Shown here in pieces: positions 1 to 9,525 of a stretch of 64,000 bases of DNA. Every line of letters begins with the position of its first letter. Position 1 is the stretch's first letter. Both the position numbers and the translations under genes were made by a program. The notes beneath the pieces are model-generated. The model made no database searches and was not told where the DNA came from. It saw nothing but the letters and a program-made list of their open reading frames with translations. Source of the DNA: Streptomyces qinglanensis (GTDB lineage Bacteria; Actinomycetota; Actinomycetes; Streptomycetales; Streptomycetaceae); contig NZ_FOGO01000001.1 of assembly GCF_900111245.1 (NCBI RefSeq), forward strand, positions 806,001 to 870,000, given 5' to 3'.

Positions 1-638
1 GCGAGGCGGCCCAGGCCGGACCCGGGCAGCGCACCGACCCGGGACAGACGCACTCCCCCGAGCACGATCCGGACGCGACCGTGGCCCACACGCCCCGGCC
101 CGACACGCTCGGCTCCGAGGACTTCCGGCTGAGCTCGCCCGCCGGGACGGTGCCCCAGCCGCCGCCCGAACCGGGCTTCCCGGAGCCGGACCCGGTGCCA
201 CCCGAGCCGCGCCCGGAACCCGGACCGCCGCCGGAGCCCGGCCCCGAGCCGGTGCCGCCGGGTCCGCCCGGTCCGCCACCGGGGCCCACCCCCGGTCCCG
301 GCCCCGCGCCCGGACCGGACCCCGCGCCGCCGCCGCAGCCGCCCGCACCGGAGCCCCCGGAGCCGCAGCCGGATCCGGCCGGGGTGGCGGCCTCGGCCGT
401 CACGGCGCAGGTGCCGCCGCCCGGCGCGCCGCCGTTCGGACCCCAGGGGGTACCGGGCGTCCCGGCCCCGCCGGAGCAGCCGCCGGGCTACGGCTTCCCA
501 CAGCCGCCGCACCACCCGCCCCAGCAGCCGCCCGCCACTCAGCCGGCCTACGGCTACCCGCAGCCCACCTACGGTTACCCACAGCCGGACCCCGCGTTCG
601 CACTGCCGCCCCAGGGCCCGCAGTTCCTGAACCGCTGA
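1..638 (+). CDS. C-terminal part of a proline-rich protein, truncated by window start
   Basis: The reading frame beginning at base 3 is open from the window edge to the TGA at 636-638, so this is the last 211 residues of a longer protein; the GTG at 81 is not a convincing start. The visible part is low-complexity: a Pro/Glu/Gly stretch of repeated PEP and PGP units, then a tail with Tyr-Gly-Tyr-Pro-Gln-Pro repeats. No folded domain can be seen. It lies next to a tellurium-resistance gene set and may be the disordered tail of a TerD-domain protein, but this is inference from position only. A strong hairpin terminator follows the stop codon. Confidence 0.7.
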   Translation, partial: EAAQAGPGQRTDPGQTHSPEHDPDATVAHTPRPDTLGSEDFRLSSPAGTVPQPPPEPGFPEPDPVPPEPRPEPGPPPEPGPEPVPPGPPGPPPGPTPGPGPAPGPDPAPPPQPPAPEPPEPQPDPAGVAASAVTAQVPPPGAPPFGPQGVPGVPAPPEQPPGYGFPQPPHHPPQQPPATQPAYGYPQPTYGYPQPDPAFALPPQGPQFLNR

Positions 639-650
639 GCGCGGCACGAC

Positions 651-684
651 GAGGCCCCGGCCGGTCCGTACCGGCCGGGGCCTC
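651..684 (+). terminator. Strong hairpin terminator after the Pro-rich gene
   Basis: Perfect 15-bp inverted repeat (651-665 with 670-684) around a CCGT loop, 13 nt after the stop codon. It is GC-rich without a long T run, as usual in Streptomyces. Confidence 0.8.
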
Positions 685-761
685 TTGCCTCGCCGCCTCC
701 GTTCCGCACCCACGTCACGAAGGTGCCGCGGCGTGGGGCGCGGCGTCGGAGGCGGCGTCGC

Positions 762-799
762 GGCGTCTGGGGCGCGGCGTGGCGTCTGGGGCGCGGCGT
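762..799. repeat. 19-bp perfect tandem duplication
   Basis: A 19-bp unit (GGCGTCTGGGGCGCGGCGT) occurs at 762-780 and again at 781-799 with no mismatch. Degenerate GGCGCGGCG copies lie just before it (735-761). It lies in the convergent intergenic space between the Pro-rich gene and the TerA-like gene. Confidence 0.8.
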
Positions 800-869
800 G
801 GCCGCGTCAGGGCGTCGCAGCGGAGGTCCGGCGGGGGAGGCAGCGGGCGGCCGGGGCCGGTCGCCGGGC

Positions 870-1631
870 TCAGACCTTCTGCGTCTTGTAGCCCCGCCCC
901 CACTGCAGGCCCCAGCCGTAGAGCCGGTCCAGTTCCGCCTGGAAGCCGTAGACGTAGCGCACTTCGCGGCGCACCTTCAGCTCGCCCTTGATGTTCTCCA
1001 TCAGCAGCACGGCACACGAGCGGGCCTGCGGAGCGCGCTCGTCCAGGCCCACCTCCACATGCGGTCCGTTGCTGGGGATGAGTGTGACGACCGCGTGTGT
1101 CCGGTCGAAGGCCGGGGTGCCGTCGTAGATGTAGACGAAGAAGAGCAGCCGCTTCAACTCGTCCCGGTGGTCGAGGTTGACATAGAGCGTCTCCCCGGAA
1201 GGCGAACCGAACCGGTCGTCGCCGGTGAGCTTGATGTAGGGGGGCGCGTTCCAGTCCCCCAGGAAGTTGCCGAGCGGCTGGACGACGCCCTTGGTGCCGT
1301 CCGTCAGCTCGTACATGCAGGCCAGGTCCAGGTCCACGTTGACGACGCCCTGGGTGTGGGCCTGCACCACGGTCGGTTTGAACGCCCTGAGCGGGTGCCG
1401 GAGCGAACCGCCGGTCCGCCTGCCGACCCCCTCCACGTCCGAACTGCGCATCCGCCAGGAGAGGTTGACCTGCAGACTGCCGGTGTCGGCGCCCTGTTTG
1501 GTCAGCGACAGCTCCGCGTGCCGCTTGGTCAGCTCCATCGCATACGTCGAAGGACCGCCGACCGTGTCGAACTTGGGTCCACGCCGGGACATGCCCACAC
1601 CCCGCCGCCAGTTCTCCCACAGGGAGACCAT
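870..1631 (-). CDS. TerA-like tellurium-resistance / TerD-superfamily protein
   Basis: 253-residue protein of the TerD superfamily, TerA branch. Around the middle it shows an acidic DLDLACMYEL segment, matching the family's DFDLDA calcium-binding signature, followed by WNAPPYIKLTGDDR and a DDGTPAF-like strand. The C-terminus (YVYGFQAELDRLYGWGLQWG) resembles other actinobacterial TerA proteins. Ter proteins are cytoplasmic, bind Ca2+ and form membrane-associated stress complexes; their exact role is not settled. The ATG at 1631 follows a GGGGGT stretch and gives the family-like MVSLWENW start. A longer frame to 1751 and a shorter ATG at 1592 are possible. It is the last gene of a minus-strand Ter cluster. 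Confidence 0.75.
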   Translation of the reverse strand: MVSLWENWRRGVGMSRRGPKFDTVGGPSTYAMELTKRHAELSLTKQGADTGSLQVNLSWRMRSSDVEGVGRRTGGSLRHPLRAFKPTVVQAHTQGVVNVDLDLACMYELTDGTKGVVQPLGNFLGDWNAPPYIKLTGDDRFGSPSGETLYVNLDHRDELKRLLFFVYIYDGTPAFDRTHAVVTLIPSNGPHVEVGLDERAPQARSCAVLLMENIKGELKVRREVRYVYGFQAELDRLYGWGLQWGRGYKTQKV

Positions 1632-1762
1632 CCCGCACCCCCACTCGCGCTCGAGCCCCGACTCACCGCAACGGGGCGGCTCCGGGACGGCCGCGCGGAC
1701 CCCTTCGGTCCGCACCGTCACGGAAGCCGCCCCGCTGGGAGCGTTCCTCAATCAGCAGCCGG

Positions 1763-2953
1763 TCACACGCGCGCGGTGACCTCGGATTGCTGTGGATCCT
1801 CCCCGTCGCTCCCGCCGTCCCCGTCGCCCCCGGCCGCCTCGATGGCCCGGTTGCGGCGCAGCGAGGACCAGAAGGAGAGGGCGATCAGCACGACGCCGAC
1901 GAGGCCGGTGATCACTTCGTTGATCTGGTACTTGACGGTGACGAGCAGGATCACCGAGAGGGCGCCGATGGCGTAGTGCGCACCGTGCTCCAGATAGATG
2001 TAGTCGTCCAGAGTGCCCTGGCGCACCAGGTAGACCGTGAGCGAACGGACGTACATCGCGCCGATGCCCAGACCGAGCGCCATCCAGAAGATCTGGTTGG
2101 TGACCGCGAAGGCGCCGATGACGCCGTCGAAGGAGAACGACGCGTCCAGGACCTCGAGGTAGAGGAACATGAAGAAGGCCGCCTTGCCGGCCAGTCCGAC
2201 GGCCGAGGGCCGCTTCCCCGCCTTCTTGGCCTGCTCTTCCTCCTCCTGCTCGCGCTCCTCCTCTTCTTCGAGTTTGTCCTCGAAATGGCCGGAGAGTCCA
2301 TTGACGATCAGATAGGTGATGAGTCCGGCGACACCGGAGAGCAGCACCGTGCCGGACTTGTCGGCGTGCCCGGCGTGCTGGTGCGCGGTGGTGGCCAGCG
2401 TGGTCGCCGTCACCAGCAGGGCGATCAGGGCGATCCCGACGGAGAGCCCGTCGATCTTGGAGAGCCGGGCGAGCGGGCGCTCCAGCCAGCCGACCCAGGT
2501 CTCCTCCCGCTCCTCGAGGATGAAGTCGAGGAAGATCATCAGCAGGAACATCCCGCCGAACGCCGCGATGGCCGGATGCGCGTCCGTGACCAACTGCTCG
2601 TAGCGGTCGGGGTTGTCCAGCGCGACCCGTACGGCCTCGATCGGATCGACCTGCGCGCTGATGGCGACAATGATGACCGGGAAGACCAGCCGCATGCCGA
2701 ATACCGCGATCAGAATGCCGACAGTGAGGAAGATCTTCTGCCAGAAGGCATTCATCTTCTTCAGCACGCCGGCGTTGACGACCGCGTTGTCGAACGACAG
2801 GGAGATCTCCAGGACGGAAAGGATCGCCACGAGGGCGAACGCCTCCCACCCCCAGAAGAACGCCGCTGCGGCCAGTCCGACGGCGGTGACGCCGAAGGAC
2901 CAGCCAAAGGTTTTCAGGAGCACTGGCTTCCCAATCCGCTGTCCGGTCTGCAT
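1763..2953 (-). CDS. TerC-like integral membrane protein, DUF475 family
   Basis: 396-residue polytopic membrane protein. Two internally repeated signatures mark the TerC/DUF475 superfamily: LSFDNAVVNAGVL near residue 53 and ASFSFDGVIGAF near residue 267, each with an intramembrane acidic residue thought to bind metal. A highly charged cytoplasmic loop of Glu, Arg and Lys lies near residues 225-245 between the two halves, and the C-terminus is acidic. Roughly eight to nine hydrophobic segments are visible. Its partners are probably the neighbouring TerD proteins, which are believed to dock on TerC at the membrane. The ATG at 2953 has no clear ribosome binding site; a GTG at 2923 giving MLLKTFGWSF is an equally good start. 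Confidence 0.85.
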   Translation of the reverse strand: MQTGQRIGKPVLLKTFGWSFGVTAVGLAAAAFFWGWEAFALVAILSVLEISLSFDNAVVNAGVLKKMNAFWQKIFLTVGILIAVFGMRLVFPVIIVAISAQVDPIEAVRVALDNPDRYEQLVTDAHPAIAAFGGMFLLMIFLDFILEEREETWVGWLERPLARLSKIDGLSVGIALIALLVTATTLATTAHQHAGHADKSGTVLLSGVAGLITYLIVNGLSGHFEDKLEEEEEREQEEEEQAKKAGKRPSAVGLAGKAAFFMFLYLEVLDASFSFDGVIGAFAVTNQIFWMALGLGIGAMYVRSLTVYLVRQGTLDDYIYLEHGAHYAIGALSVILLVTVKYQINEVITGLVGVVLIALSFWSSLRRNRAIEAAGGDGDGGSDGEDPQQSEVTARV

Positions 2954-3003
2954 AGGTTCACATCAGGGCGAGCGCCCTTTGACGACTGCGACCTCGAAGT
3001 CGT

Positions 3004-3582
3004 CTAAGCGACATTGACGCCGAAGTCTAGAGCGATGCCCCGCAGGCCCGACGCATACCCCTGGCCGACGGCACGGAACTTCCATTCCCCGCCGTAGCGG
3101 TAAAGCTCTCCGAAGATCATCGCTGTCTCGGAGGAGGCGTCCTCGGTGAGGTCGTAGCGGGCCAGTTCGACCCCGTCCTCCTGGTTGACGACACGGATGT
3201 ACGCCTCGGCGACCTGGCCGAACGTCTGGTGCCGGCTCTCGGCCTCGTAGATCGAGACGGCGAAGACGATCTTGTCCACCTGGGCCGGCACCAGCGGAAG
3301 GTCCACCAGGACCGTCTCGTCGTCGTCACTGCCGGTGCCGCCCACCAGCTCGTCGCCGGTGTGCTCGACGGAGCCGTCCGGGCTCTTGAGGTTGTTGTAG
3401 AAGATGAAGTACTCGTCGCCGAGAACCCGGCCGCCGGAGCACAGCAGTGCGCTGGCGTCGAGGTCGAAGTCGGCGCCCGTGGTGGATCGGGCCTTCCAGC
3501 CCAGACCGACCCGCGCCTGGGTCAGGTTCGGTGCGGCCTTCGAGAGGGAGACGTTTCCCCCTTTGGCGAGCGTGACGCTCAT
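3004..3582 (-). CDS. terD: TerD family stress protein (first copy)
   Basis: 192-residue single-domain TerD protein. It carries the family's calcium-binding [10 protein letters not shown] motif near residue 38 and the [19 protein letters not shown] segment with further acidic ligands. The C-terminus is the usual SGLRGIALDFGVNV block. The start at 3582 is preceded by GGGGAGAGGA at good distance. It is paralogous with the next gene upstream (3777-4352) and lies in the same orientation. Proteins of this family respond to tellurite, oxidative and envelope stress and can be involved in development in Streptomyces; the ligand and exact activity remain unknown. Confidence 0.93.
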   Translation of the reverse strand: MSVTLAKGGNVSLSKAAPNLTQARVGLGWKARSTTGADFDLDASALLCSGGRVLGDEYFIFYNNLKSPDGSVEHTGDELVGGTGSDDDETVLVDLPLVPAQVDKIVFAVSIYEAESRHQTFGQVAEAYIRVVNQEDGVELARYDLTEDASSETAMIFGELYRYGGEWKFRAVGQGYASGLRGIALDFGVNVA

Positions 3583-3776
3583 GTGTTCTGGTCCTCTCCC
3601 CGGCTGGTGGCTCGGCCGTGCGGCCCGCGCCACAGTGCGTCCAGTCTCTCCGTACCACCGGGCGCCGCACACCTCCGGGGCACGGAAGTCTGCGGCGCCC
3701 GTGGCTGCCGGTCCCCGGCAGGCGCGCCCGGTCGGCCCGTCGACCGGGCCGGCGGACGCATGCCCGGCGGGTTCCC

Positions 3777-4352
3777 TCAGACGTTCACGCCGAAGTCCTG
3801 CGCGATGCCGCGCAGGCCCGAGGCGTAGCCCTGGCCGATGGCACGGAACTTCCACTCCGCACCGTGCCGGTAGAGCTCACCGAAGACCATCGCCGTCTCG
3901 GTCGACGCGTCCTCGCTGAGGTCGTAGCGCGCCAGCTCGGTGTTGTCGGCCTGGTTGACGACGCGGATGTAGGCGTTCCGCACCTGGCCGAAGCTCTGCT
4001 GGCGGCTCTCCGCCTCGTAGATCGAGACGGGGAAGACGATCTTCTCGACGTCGGCCGGCACCCCGGCGAGGTTCACCTTGATGACCTCGTCGTCGCCTTC
4101 GCCCTCGCCGGTGAGGTTGTCACCGGTGTGCTCGACGGAGCCGTCGGGGCTCTTGAGGTTGTTGAAGAACACGAAATTCTGGTCGTTGGCGACCTTGCCC
4201 TCCGCGTTCGTCAGCAGGGCGCTCGCGTCGAGGTCGAAGTCGCTGCCGGTGGTCGTACGCGCGTCCCAGCCGAGACCGACGATGACCGCGGTCAGATTGG
4301 GCGCTTCCTTGGTCAGCGAGACGTTGCCGCCCTTGCTGAGGCTGACTCCCAC
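3777..4352 (-). CDS. terD: TerD family stress protein (second copy)
   Basis: 191-residue TerD protein, closely similar to the downstream copy over its whole length. It has the [10 protein letters not shown] calcium motif and the [19 protein letters not shown] segment followed by a very acidic EGEGDDE turn. A GTG start at 4352 with a near-perfect AGGAGGA ribosome binding site fixes the N-terminus ([13 protein letters not shown]). It heads the Ter run on the minus strand. The 195-nt gap to the next copy contains no obvious terminator, so the two may be co-transcribed. Confidence 0.95.
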   Translation of the reverse strand: MGVSLSKGGNVSLTKEAPNLTAVIVGLGWDARTTTGSDFDLDASALLTNAEGKVANDQNFVFFNNLKSPDGSVEHTGDNLTGEGEGDDEVIKVNLAGVPADVEKIVFPVSIYEAESRQQSFGQVRNAYIRVVNQADNTELARYDLSEDASTETAMVFGELYRHGAEWKFRAIGQGYASGLRGIAQDFGVNV

Positions 4353-4416
4353 GAGTCCTCCTGGTCAGTTGTTTCGTGAGGACACCGCGTGCCCCCGTTT
4401 CGGATGCCGTCGGATC

Positions 4417-4443
4417 AACGATTCGATCCTAGTGAGCGGTTCC
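4417..4443 (-). promoter_or_regulatory. Candidate ECF-sigma type promoter upstream of terD
   Basis: On the minus strand GGAAC (4443-4439) is followed after 18 nt by CGTT (4420-4417), a shape like the GGAAY-N18-GTT promoters used by Streptomyces ECF sigma factors. It lies about 65 nt upstream of the GTG of the terD gene at 4352. A TAGGAT hexamer inside it could be a normal -10 instead. Assignment is by eye. Confidence 0.3.
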
Positions 4444-4539
4444 CCGGGACACAGCCCTCTTACCGAGCGGAATCAGAGGTGTTCCGAGCGTCGCCGGAGC
4501 GCTCGGAGGCGCGCCCCGGCGCGACGGTCCCGGCGGCCG

Positions 4540-4998
4540 TCAGAGCTTCTCGAGCTCCCGCTCGTACTCCTTGAGGTCACGCGCGTCGGGCAGCCCGTTG
4601 ACGACGGTCCAGCGCACGGTGCCCTCCTTGTCGATGATGAAGGTGCCGCGCACGGCGCAGCCCTTCTCCTCGTCGAACACTCCGTAGGCGCGCGACGCCG
4701 CACCGTGCGGCCAGAAGTCGGACAGGAGCGGGTACTCCAGCCCCTCCTGCTCGGCGAAGACACGCAGTGCGAACGGCGAGTCGTTGGAGACCGCCAGCAA
4801 CTGCACGTCCTCGTTGACGAAACGGGGCAGCTCGTCCCGCAGGGCGCACAGCTCCCCGGTGCACACGCCGGTGAAGGCGAACGGGTAGAAGAGCAGGACG
4901 ACGTTCTTCTCGCCCCGGTAGTCCGAGAGCCGCACGGTCTGGCCGTGCTGGTCCTTGAGCTCGATGTCGGGTGCCTTGGTACCGGCCTCGATCGCCAT
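4540..4998 (-). CDS. Peroxiredoxin, AhpE/bacterioferritin-comigratory type
   Basis: 152-residue cytoplasmic thiol peroxidase. The peroxidatic cysteine is Cys46 in the FYPFAFTGVCTGELCALRD motif (Pro-xxx-Thr-x-x-Cys), with a second cysteine at 51. The sequence pattern and length match the actinobacterial AhpE group, which reduces peroxides and peroxynitrite. The ATG at 4998 with an upstream GAAGGGAA is chosen; the frame is open farther upstream but with unlikely residues. It is immediately upstream of the Ter genes on the same strand, fitting an oxidative-stress neighbourhood. Confidence 0.92.
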   Translation of the reverse strand: MAIEAGTKAPDIELKDQHGQTVRLSDYRGEKNVVLLFYPFAFTGVCTGELCALRDELPRFVNEDVQLLAVSNDSPFALRVFAEQEGLEYPLLSDFWPHGAASRAYGVFDEEKGCAVRGTFIIDKEGTVRWTVVNGLPDARDLKEYERELEKL

Positions 4999-5244
4999 GG
5001 CGGGTTCCCTTCGGTGGGCGGACACGGTCGCCCCCACCCTATGCACCGAGCCCCTGCCGGCCGGGGGCCGGTCAGGGGCTCGGTTCCTCCGCGTCGGAAC
5101 GCGTCGCAGATCCACCGGAAGCGGTCGTGAGGCGGTCGTCCGGCGGCAGCCGGCCCGGACCGGCCCGGAAGGAGGGGCCTGAAACGGGCGGGGTCCTCGC
5201 GCGGTACGGTCCGCGGCGTCCGCAGCGCCGGGCGCAAGCGCCGG

Positions 5245-5682
5245 TCAGCGCTTGTTCGGGGAACCCTTCGGGGTGACCAGGCGGCTGCCCGTCCAGTCCT
5301 TGGCCGCGTTGAAGCTCTTGGTCTGGGAGAGCCCGGCGGTCTGGGATGCCTCACCGATGTCGCTGGGCTCCACGTAGCCCTCGCGGCCCGTCTTGGGGGT
5401 CAGCAGCCAGACGGGGGCACCTTCGTCGATCATCGTGGTGGCGTCCACCAGCGCGTCCGTCAGGTCGCCGTCCTCGTCGCGGAACCACAGCACCACGGCG
5501 TCGGCCACATCGCCGTAATCCTCGTCGACCAGTTCCGCGCCGGTGATCTCCTCGATGGACTCGCGGAGCTCCTGGTCGACGTCGTCGTCGTAGCCGATCT
5601 CCTGGACCACCTGTCCGGGCTGGAAACCCAGCCTTGCGGCGGGGTTGGTCCGCTCCTCCGCGTGGTCCGCGGTCGCGCTCAC
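5245..5682 (-). CDS. DUF3052 family protein
   Basis: 145-residue acidic cytoplasmic protein of the DUF3052 family, conserved in actinobacteria and regularly found beside the pyruvate dehydrogenase E1 gene. It has an RLGFQPGQVVQEIGYDDDVD N-terminal block, an acidic centre, a WLLTPKTGREGYVEP segment and a basic TPKGSPNKR tail. The GTG at 5682 has a good GGAGG site at 6 nt. No enzymatic motif is visible and the function is unknown. It is transcribed divergently from aceE, with about 500 nt between. Confidence 0.88.
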   Translation of the reverse strand: MSATADHAEERTNPAARLGFQPGQVVQEIGYDDDVDQELRESIEEITGAELVDEDYGDVADAVVLWFRDEDGDLTDALVDATTMIDEGAPVWLLTPKTGREGYVEPSDIGEASQTAGLSQTKSFNAAKDWTGSRLVTPKGSPNKR

Positions 5683-6188
5683 GGATTGCCTCCAGTCATG
5701 TCTTACGAATATGGGGTTGGGACCCCGCGCGTACGCGAGGCATGGGCCGTAGTCCACACGGGCGGGCCGGATCACGCAAGTACCCGGCCTTCCATCCCGC
5801 CCAAACGTTGACGTCTCATACCACAATGCCTGATCGAGAGTGATTCAGGCCACATTGCAGCCGCCAGGATCTGCCAGGTTTGCCCCGGCTGACCCGGGGG
5901 AGCCGTAAGGGCACCCGGAGGACCGAACGCACGTTTGGGGTGATCGGTGCGGAGTGCGGACCCCGTCCCGGGACGGGCGTAAGGTGACAGGTCGACCGCG
6001 TCGTTGCAGCCGCGTACACCCCCTTCCGGAACCGCCTCGAAAGGCGCTGGGTTACTTATCGGTAGAGATGACGTCACAGCAGCGGCGGTCCACGATGGAG
6101 GCGGCGCGCCGCTCCGCTGAGCACCATCCAGGGCGTCCGCCGTCGCCCGGCCCCGAGCACCATCCGACCGATACAGCGAAGGAACAGC
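5683..6188. promoter_or_regulatory. Divergent control region between DUF3052 gene and aceE
   Basis: 506 nt without a believable gene; it must hold both promoters. AT-richer patches lie near 5810-5850 and 6048-6076. The second contains TTACTTATCGGTAGAGAT directly followed by the palindrome TGACGTCA (6069-6076), about 115 nt before the aceE start, a candidate promoter/operator. An AAGGA site serves the aceE GTG. Confidence 0.5.
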
Positions 6189-8936
6189 GTGGCTTCCGGA
6201 TCCGATCGCAACCCGATCATCATTGGCGGCCTTCCCAGCCAGGTCCCGGATTTCGATCCTGAAGAGACCCAGGAATGGCTCGACTCGCTCGACGCAGCCG
6301 TCGACGAGCGCGGACGGGAACGCGCCCGCTACCTCATGCTCCGGCTCATCGAGCGCGCCCGCGAGAAGCGCGTCGCCGTCCCGGAGATGCGCAGCACGGA
6401 CTATGTGAACACCATCGCGACCAGGGACGAGCCGTTCTTCCCCGGCAACGAGGAGATCGAGCGCAAGATCCTCAACGCGACCCGGTGGAACGCGGCCGTC
6501 ATGGTCTCGCGCGCCCAGCGGCCCGGGATCGGGGTGGGCGGCCACATCGCCACCTTCGCCTCCTCCGCCTCGCTCTACGACGTGGGCTTCAACCATTTCT
6601 TCCGCGGGAAGGACGAGGGCGACGGCGGGGACCAGATCTTCTTCCAGGGCCACGCCTCCCCCGGCATCTACGCCCGCGCCTACCTGCTCGACCGGCTCAG
6701 CGAGGCCCAGCTCGACGGCTTCCGCCAGGAGAAGAGCAAGGCGCCGCACGGGCTGCCCAGCTATCCGCATCCGCGGCTGATGCCGGACTTCTGGGAGTTC
6801 CCCACCGTCTCCATGGGCCTGGGCCCGATCGGCGCGATCCACCAGGCGCGGATGAACCGCTACATGGAGTCCCGCGGTATCGCCGACACCTCCAAGTCCC
6901 GGGTGTGGGCCTTCCTCGGTGACGGCGAGATGGACGAGCCCGAGTCCCTCGGCCAGCTCTCCCTGGCCGCCCGGGAAGGGCTGGACAACCTCACCTTCGT
7001 CATCAACTGCAACCTGCAGCGGCTGGACGGGCCGGTCCGGGGCAACGGGAAGGTCATCCAGGAGCTGGAGTCCTACTTCCGAGGCGCCGGCTGGAACGTG
7101 ATCAAGCTGGTGTGGGACCGCTCCTGGGACCCGCTGCTGGCCCAGGACCGGGACGGTGTGCTGGTCAACAAGCTGAACACGACACCGGACGGCCAGTTCC
7201 AGACCTATGCGACCGAGAGCGGCTCCTACATCCGGGAGCACTTCTTCGGCGGCGACCAGCGACTGCGCAAGATGGTCGAGGGCATGACCGACGACCAGCT
7301 CCTGCATCTGGGCCGCGGAGGCCACGACCACCGCAAGGTCTATGCGACCTACAAGGCGGCGGCCGAGCACAAGGGGCAGCCGACCGTCATCCTGGCGCAG
7401 ACGATCAAGGGCTGGACGCTGGGCCCGAACTTCGAGGGCCGCAACGCCACCCATCAGATGAAGAAGCTGACGGTCGACGATCTGAAGGGGTTCCGCGACC
7501 GGCTGCATCTGCCCATCCCGGACAGCGAGTTGGAGTCGGGCGTGCCGCCCTACTACCACCCCGGCCGCGACTCCGAGGAGATCCAGTACATGCACGACCG
7601 CCGCAAGGAGTGCGGCGGCTATGTGCCGACCCGGGTCAACCGGGCCAAGCCGCTGCGGCTTCCGGACGAGAAGGCGTACGCCACGCTGAAGAAGGGCTCC
7701 GGGCACCAGCAGATCGCCACCACGATGGCGTTCGTGCGACTGCTGAAGGACCTGATGCGGGACAAGGAGATCGGCAAGCGCTTCGTGCCGATCGCCCCCG
7801 ACGAGTACCGCACCTTCGGAATGGACTCCTTCTTCCCCTCGGCCAAGATCTACAACCCGCTGGGGCAGCTCTACGAGTCCGTGGACCGGGAACTCCTGCT
7901 GGCCTACAAGGAGTCGCCGACCGGGCAGATGCTGCACGACGGCATCTCCGAGGCCGGCTGCACCGCCGCCACCATCGCCGCGGGCTCCGCCTACGCCACC
8001 CACGGCGAGCCGATGATCCCGATCTACGTCTTCTACTCGATGTTCGGCTTCCAGCGGACCGGCGACCAGTTCTGGCAGATGGCCGACCAGATGGCGCGGG
8101 GCTTCGTCCTGGGCGCGACCGCGGGGCGCACCACGCTCACGGGCGAGGGGCTCCAGCACGCCGACGGCCACTCGCAACTGCTGGCCTCGACCAACCCCGC
8201 CGTGGTGGCCTACGACCCGGCCTTCGGGTTCGAGATCGCCCACATCGTCCGGGACGGGCTGCGCCGGATGTACGGCTCCAGCTCCGAGCATCCGCAGGGC
8301 GAGGACGTCTTCTACTACCTGACGGTCTACAACGAGCCCATCCAGCAGCCTGCCGAGCCGGAGGGCGTGGATGTGGAGGGGATCCTCAGGGGCCTCTACC
8401 GCTACCGGGCGGCCGACCGGGGCACCCATGCCGCGCAGATCCTGGCGTCCGGTGTGGCCCTGCCGTGGGCGCTGGAGGCACAGCAGATCCTCGCCGAGGA
8501 GTGGGACGTGAAGGCCGACGTCTGGTCGGCGACCTCCTGGAACGAACTGCGGCGCGATGCCGTGGAGGTGGAGGAGCACAACCTCCTGCACCCCGACGAG
8601 GAACAGCGCGTCCCCTATGTCACCAGCAAACTGCACGCGGCCGAAGGCCCCAAGGTGGCGGTCTCGGACTGGATGCGGGCCGTGCCGGACCAGATCTCGC
8701 GCTGGGTGCCGGGCAGCTACCAGTCGCTGGGCGCCGACGGGTTCGGCTTCGCCGACACCCGGGGTGCCGCGCGCCGCTTCTTCCACATCGACGCGCAGTC
8801 GATCGTGCTGGGCGTACTGACCGAACTGGCGAAGGAGGGGAAGGTGGACCGCTCCGCGCTGAAGCAGGCCATCGACCGCTACCGGTTGCTGGAGGTCGCG
8901 GCGGCGGACCCGGGTACCGCCGGAGGCGACGCCTGA
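6189..8936 (+). CDS. aceE: Pyruvate dehydrogenase E1 component, homodimeric type
   Basis: 915-residue ThDP-dependent decarboxylase subunit of the pyruvate dehydrogenase complex; it decarboxylates pyruvate and acetylates the E2 lipoyl group. The length matches the single-chain AceE family rather than the split alpha/beta type. The Mg-ThDP signature begins at GDGEMDE (residues 244-250) and ends in NCN about 30 residues later. The transketolase-like Pyr-binding and C-terminal domains follow in order. The GTG at 6189 has an AAGGA ribosome binding site. No E2 or E3 gene lies in the window, as is usual in Streptomyces, where they are elsewhere. Product feeds acetyl-CoA to the fatty-acid operon encoded downstream. 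Confidence 0.97.
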   Translation: MASGSDRNPIIIGGLPSQVPDFDPEETQEWLDSLDAAVDERGRERARYLMLRLIERAREKRVAVPEMRSTDYVNTIATRDEPFFPGNEEIERKILNATRWNAAVMVSRAQRPGIGVGGHIATFASSASLYDVGFNHFFRGKDEGDGGDQIFFQGHASPGIYARAYLLDRLSEAQLDGFRQEKSKAPHGLPSYPHPRLMPDFWEFPTVSMGLGPIGAIHQARMNRYMESRGIADTSKSRVWAFLGDGEMDEPESLGQLSLAAREGLDNLTFVINCNLQRLDGPVRGNGKVIQELESYFRGAGWNVIKLVWDRSWDPLLAQDRDGVLVNKLNTTPDGQFQTYATESGSYIREHFFGGDQRLRKMVEGMTDDQLLHLGRGGHDHRKVYATYKAAAEHKGQPTVILAQTIKGWTLGPNFEGRNATHQMKKLTVDDLKGFRDRLHLPIPDSELESGVPPYYHPGRDSEEIQYMHDRRKECGGYVPTRVNRAKPLRLPDEKAYATLKKGSGHQQIATTMAFVRLLKDLMRDKEIGKRFVPIAPDEYRTFGMDSFFPSAKIYNPLGQLYESVDRELLLAYKESPTGQMLHDGISEAGCTAATIAAGSAYATHGEPMIPIYVFYSMFGFQRTGDQFWQMADQMARGFVLGATAGRTTLTGEGLQHADGHSQLLASTNPAVVAYDPAFGFEIAHIVRDGLRRMYGSSSEHPQGEDVFYYLTVYNEPIQQPAEPEGVDVEGILRGLYRYRAADRGTHAAQILASGVALPWALEAQQILAEEWDVKADVWSATSWNELRRDAVEVEEHNLLHPDEEQRVPYVTSKLHAAEGPKVAVSDWMRAVPDQISRWVPGSYQSLGADGFGFADTRGAARRFFHIDAQSIVLGVLTELAKEGKVDRSALKQAIDRYRLLEVAAADPGTAGGDA

Positions 8937-8949
8937 CTCAGGTCCCCCT

Positions 8950-8975
8950 GGTCGGAAGCCCGCAGGCTCCCGACC
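8950..8975 (+). terminator. Imperfect hairpin after aceE
   Basis: GGTCGGAAGCC (8950-8960) can pair with GGCTCCCGACC (8965-8975) with one internal mismatch, 13 nt after the aceE stop. A second weaker dyad (GGTGCCC / GGGCACC) lies near 9044-9069. Both sit between convergent genes. Confidence 0.55.
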
Positions 8976-9069
8976 CCGGTCCGGTGGCCGGATGCGCTCC
9001 GTTCCTGGACCGCACCCCGCCACCGGGCCGCGGAACGCGGGCGGGTGCCCCGCGTACCCGGCGGGCACC

Positions 9070-9525
9070 TCAGTGCTCCCATACCTTGAAGGCACGCACC
9101 CGGTAGGGCAGCTCGGGCGTCCAGGATCCCGAGGGGTGGGTGTGGAACTCGGCCGTCTCCGCACACTCCTCGCTCTGGTAGAGCGTGACCGGGCGGCCGG
9201 TGCGGTTGGCCGCCGAGGTGGCCGAGGCACCGCCCGTCAGCGGCGTACAGCTCTCGATGTCGATGCCGCGCAGTTCGTGGACGCGCGGTGTGCCCTTGAA
9301 CTCCGCACGCTCCCAGAGGCACAGCTCCCCCGGTCCGCACTCTCCCAGCCTGGGCGCACCCTTCCCCTCGGCGGCCTGGTGGTGCGCGGCGGAACCCAGC
9401 ACCGCCGCCCGCTGCTGGGGCTGGGCCCCCACCGGCTGCGCGGCGGCTGTCAGCGCCACCGCCAGCGCGGTCACGGCCAGGACTCCGGCCGTCGTCCTCG
9501 GACCTCGTCCGAACATGCCTCGCAC
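9070..9525 (-). CDS. Secreted peptidase inhibitor family I36-like protein
   Basis: 151-residue exported protein. An N-terminal signal peptide (residues about 1-34, basic start, ALAVALTAA core, AQA-like end) precedes a mature part with CGPGELCLWERAEFKG, the strand-Cys pattern of the I36 (SMI-like) inhibitor fold. Later blocks include NRTGRPVTLYQSEEC and a C-terminal RVRAFKVWEH. Four cysteines probably form two disulfides. Such proteins inhibit metalloproteases in some streptomycetes, but inhibition here is inferred. The GTG at 9525 has GGGGGAG at good distance; an ATG three codons later lacks a site. It converges with aceE. Confidence 0.75.
   Translation of the reverse strand: MRGMFGRGPRTTAGVLAVTALAVALTAAAQPVGAQPQQRAAVLGSAAHHQAAEGKGAPRLGECGPGELCLWERAEFKGTPRVHELRGIDIESCTPLTGGASATSAANRTGRPVTLYQSEECAETAEFHTHPSGSWTPELPYRVRAFKVWEH

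Noticed and set aside
5772..9230. 1152-codon open frame antisense to aceE
   Set aside because: Caused by GC-rich third positions of aceE; the translation is low-complexity, and the true gene has motifs in the opposite frame.
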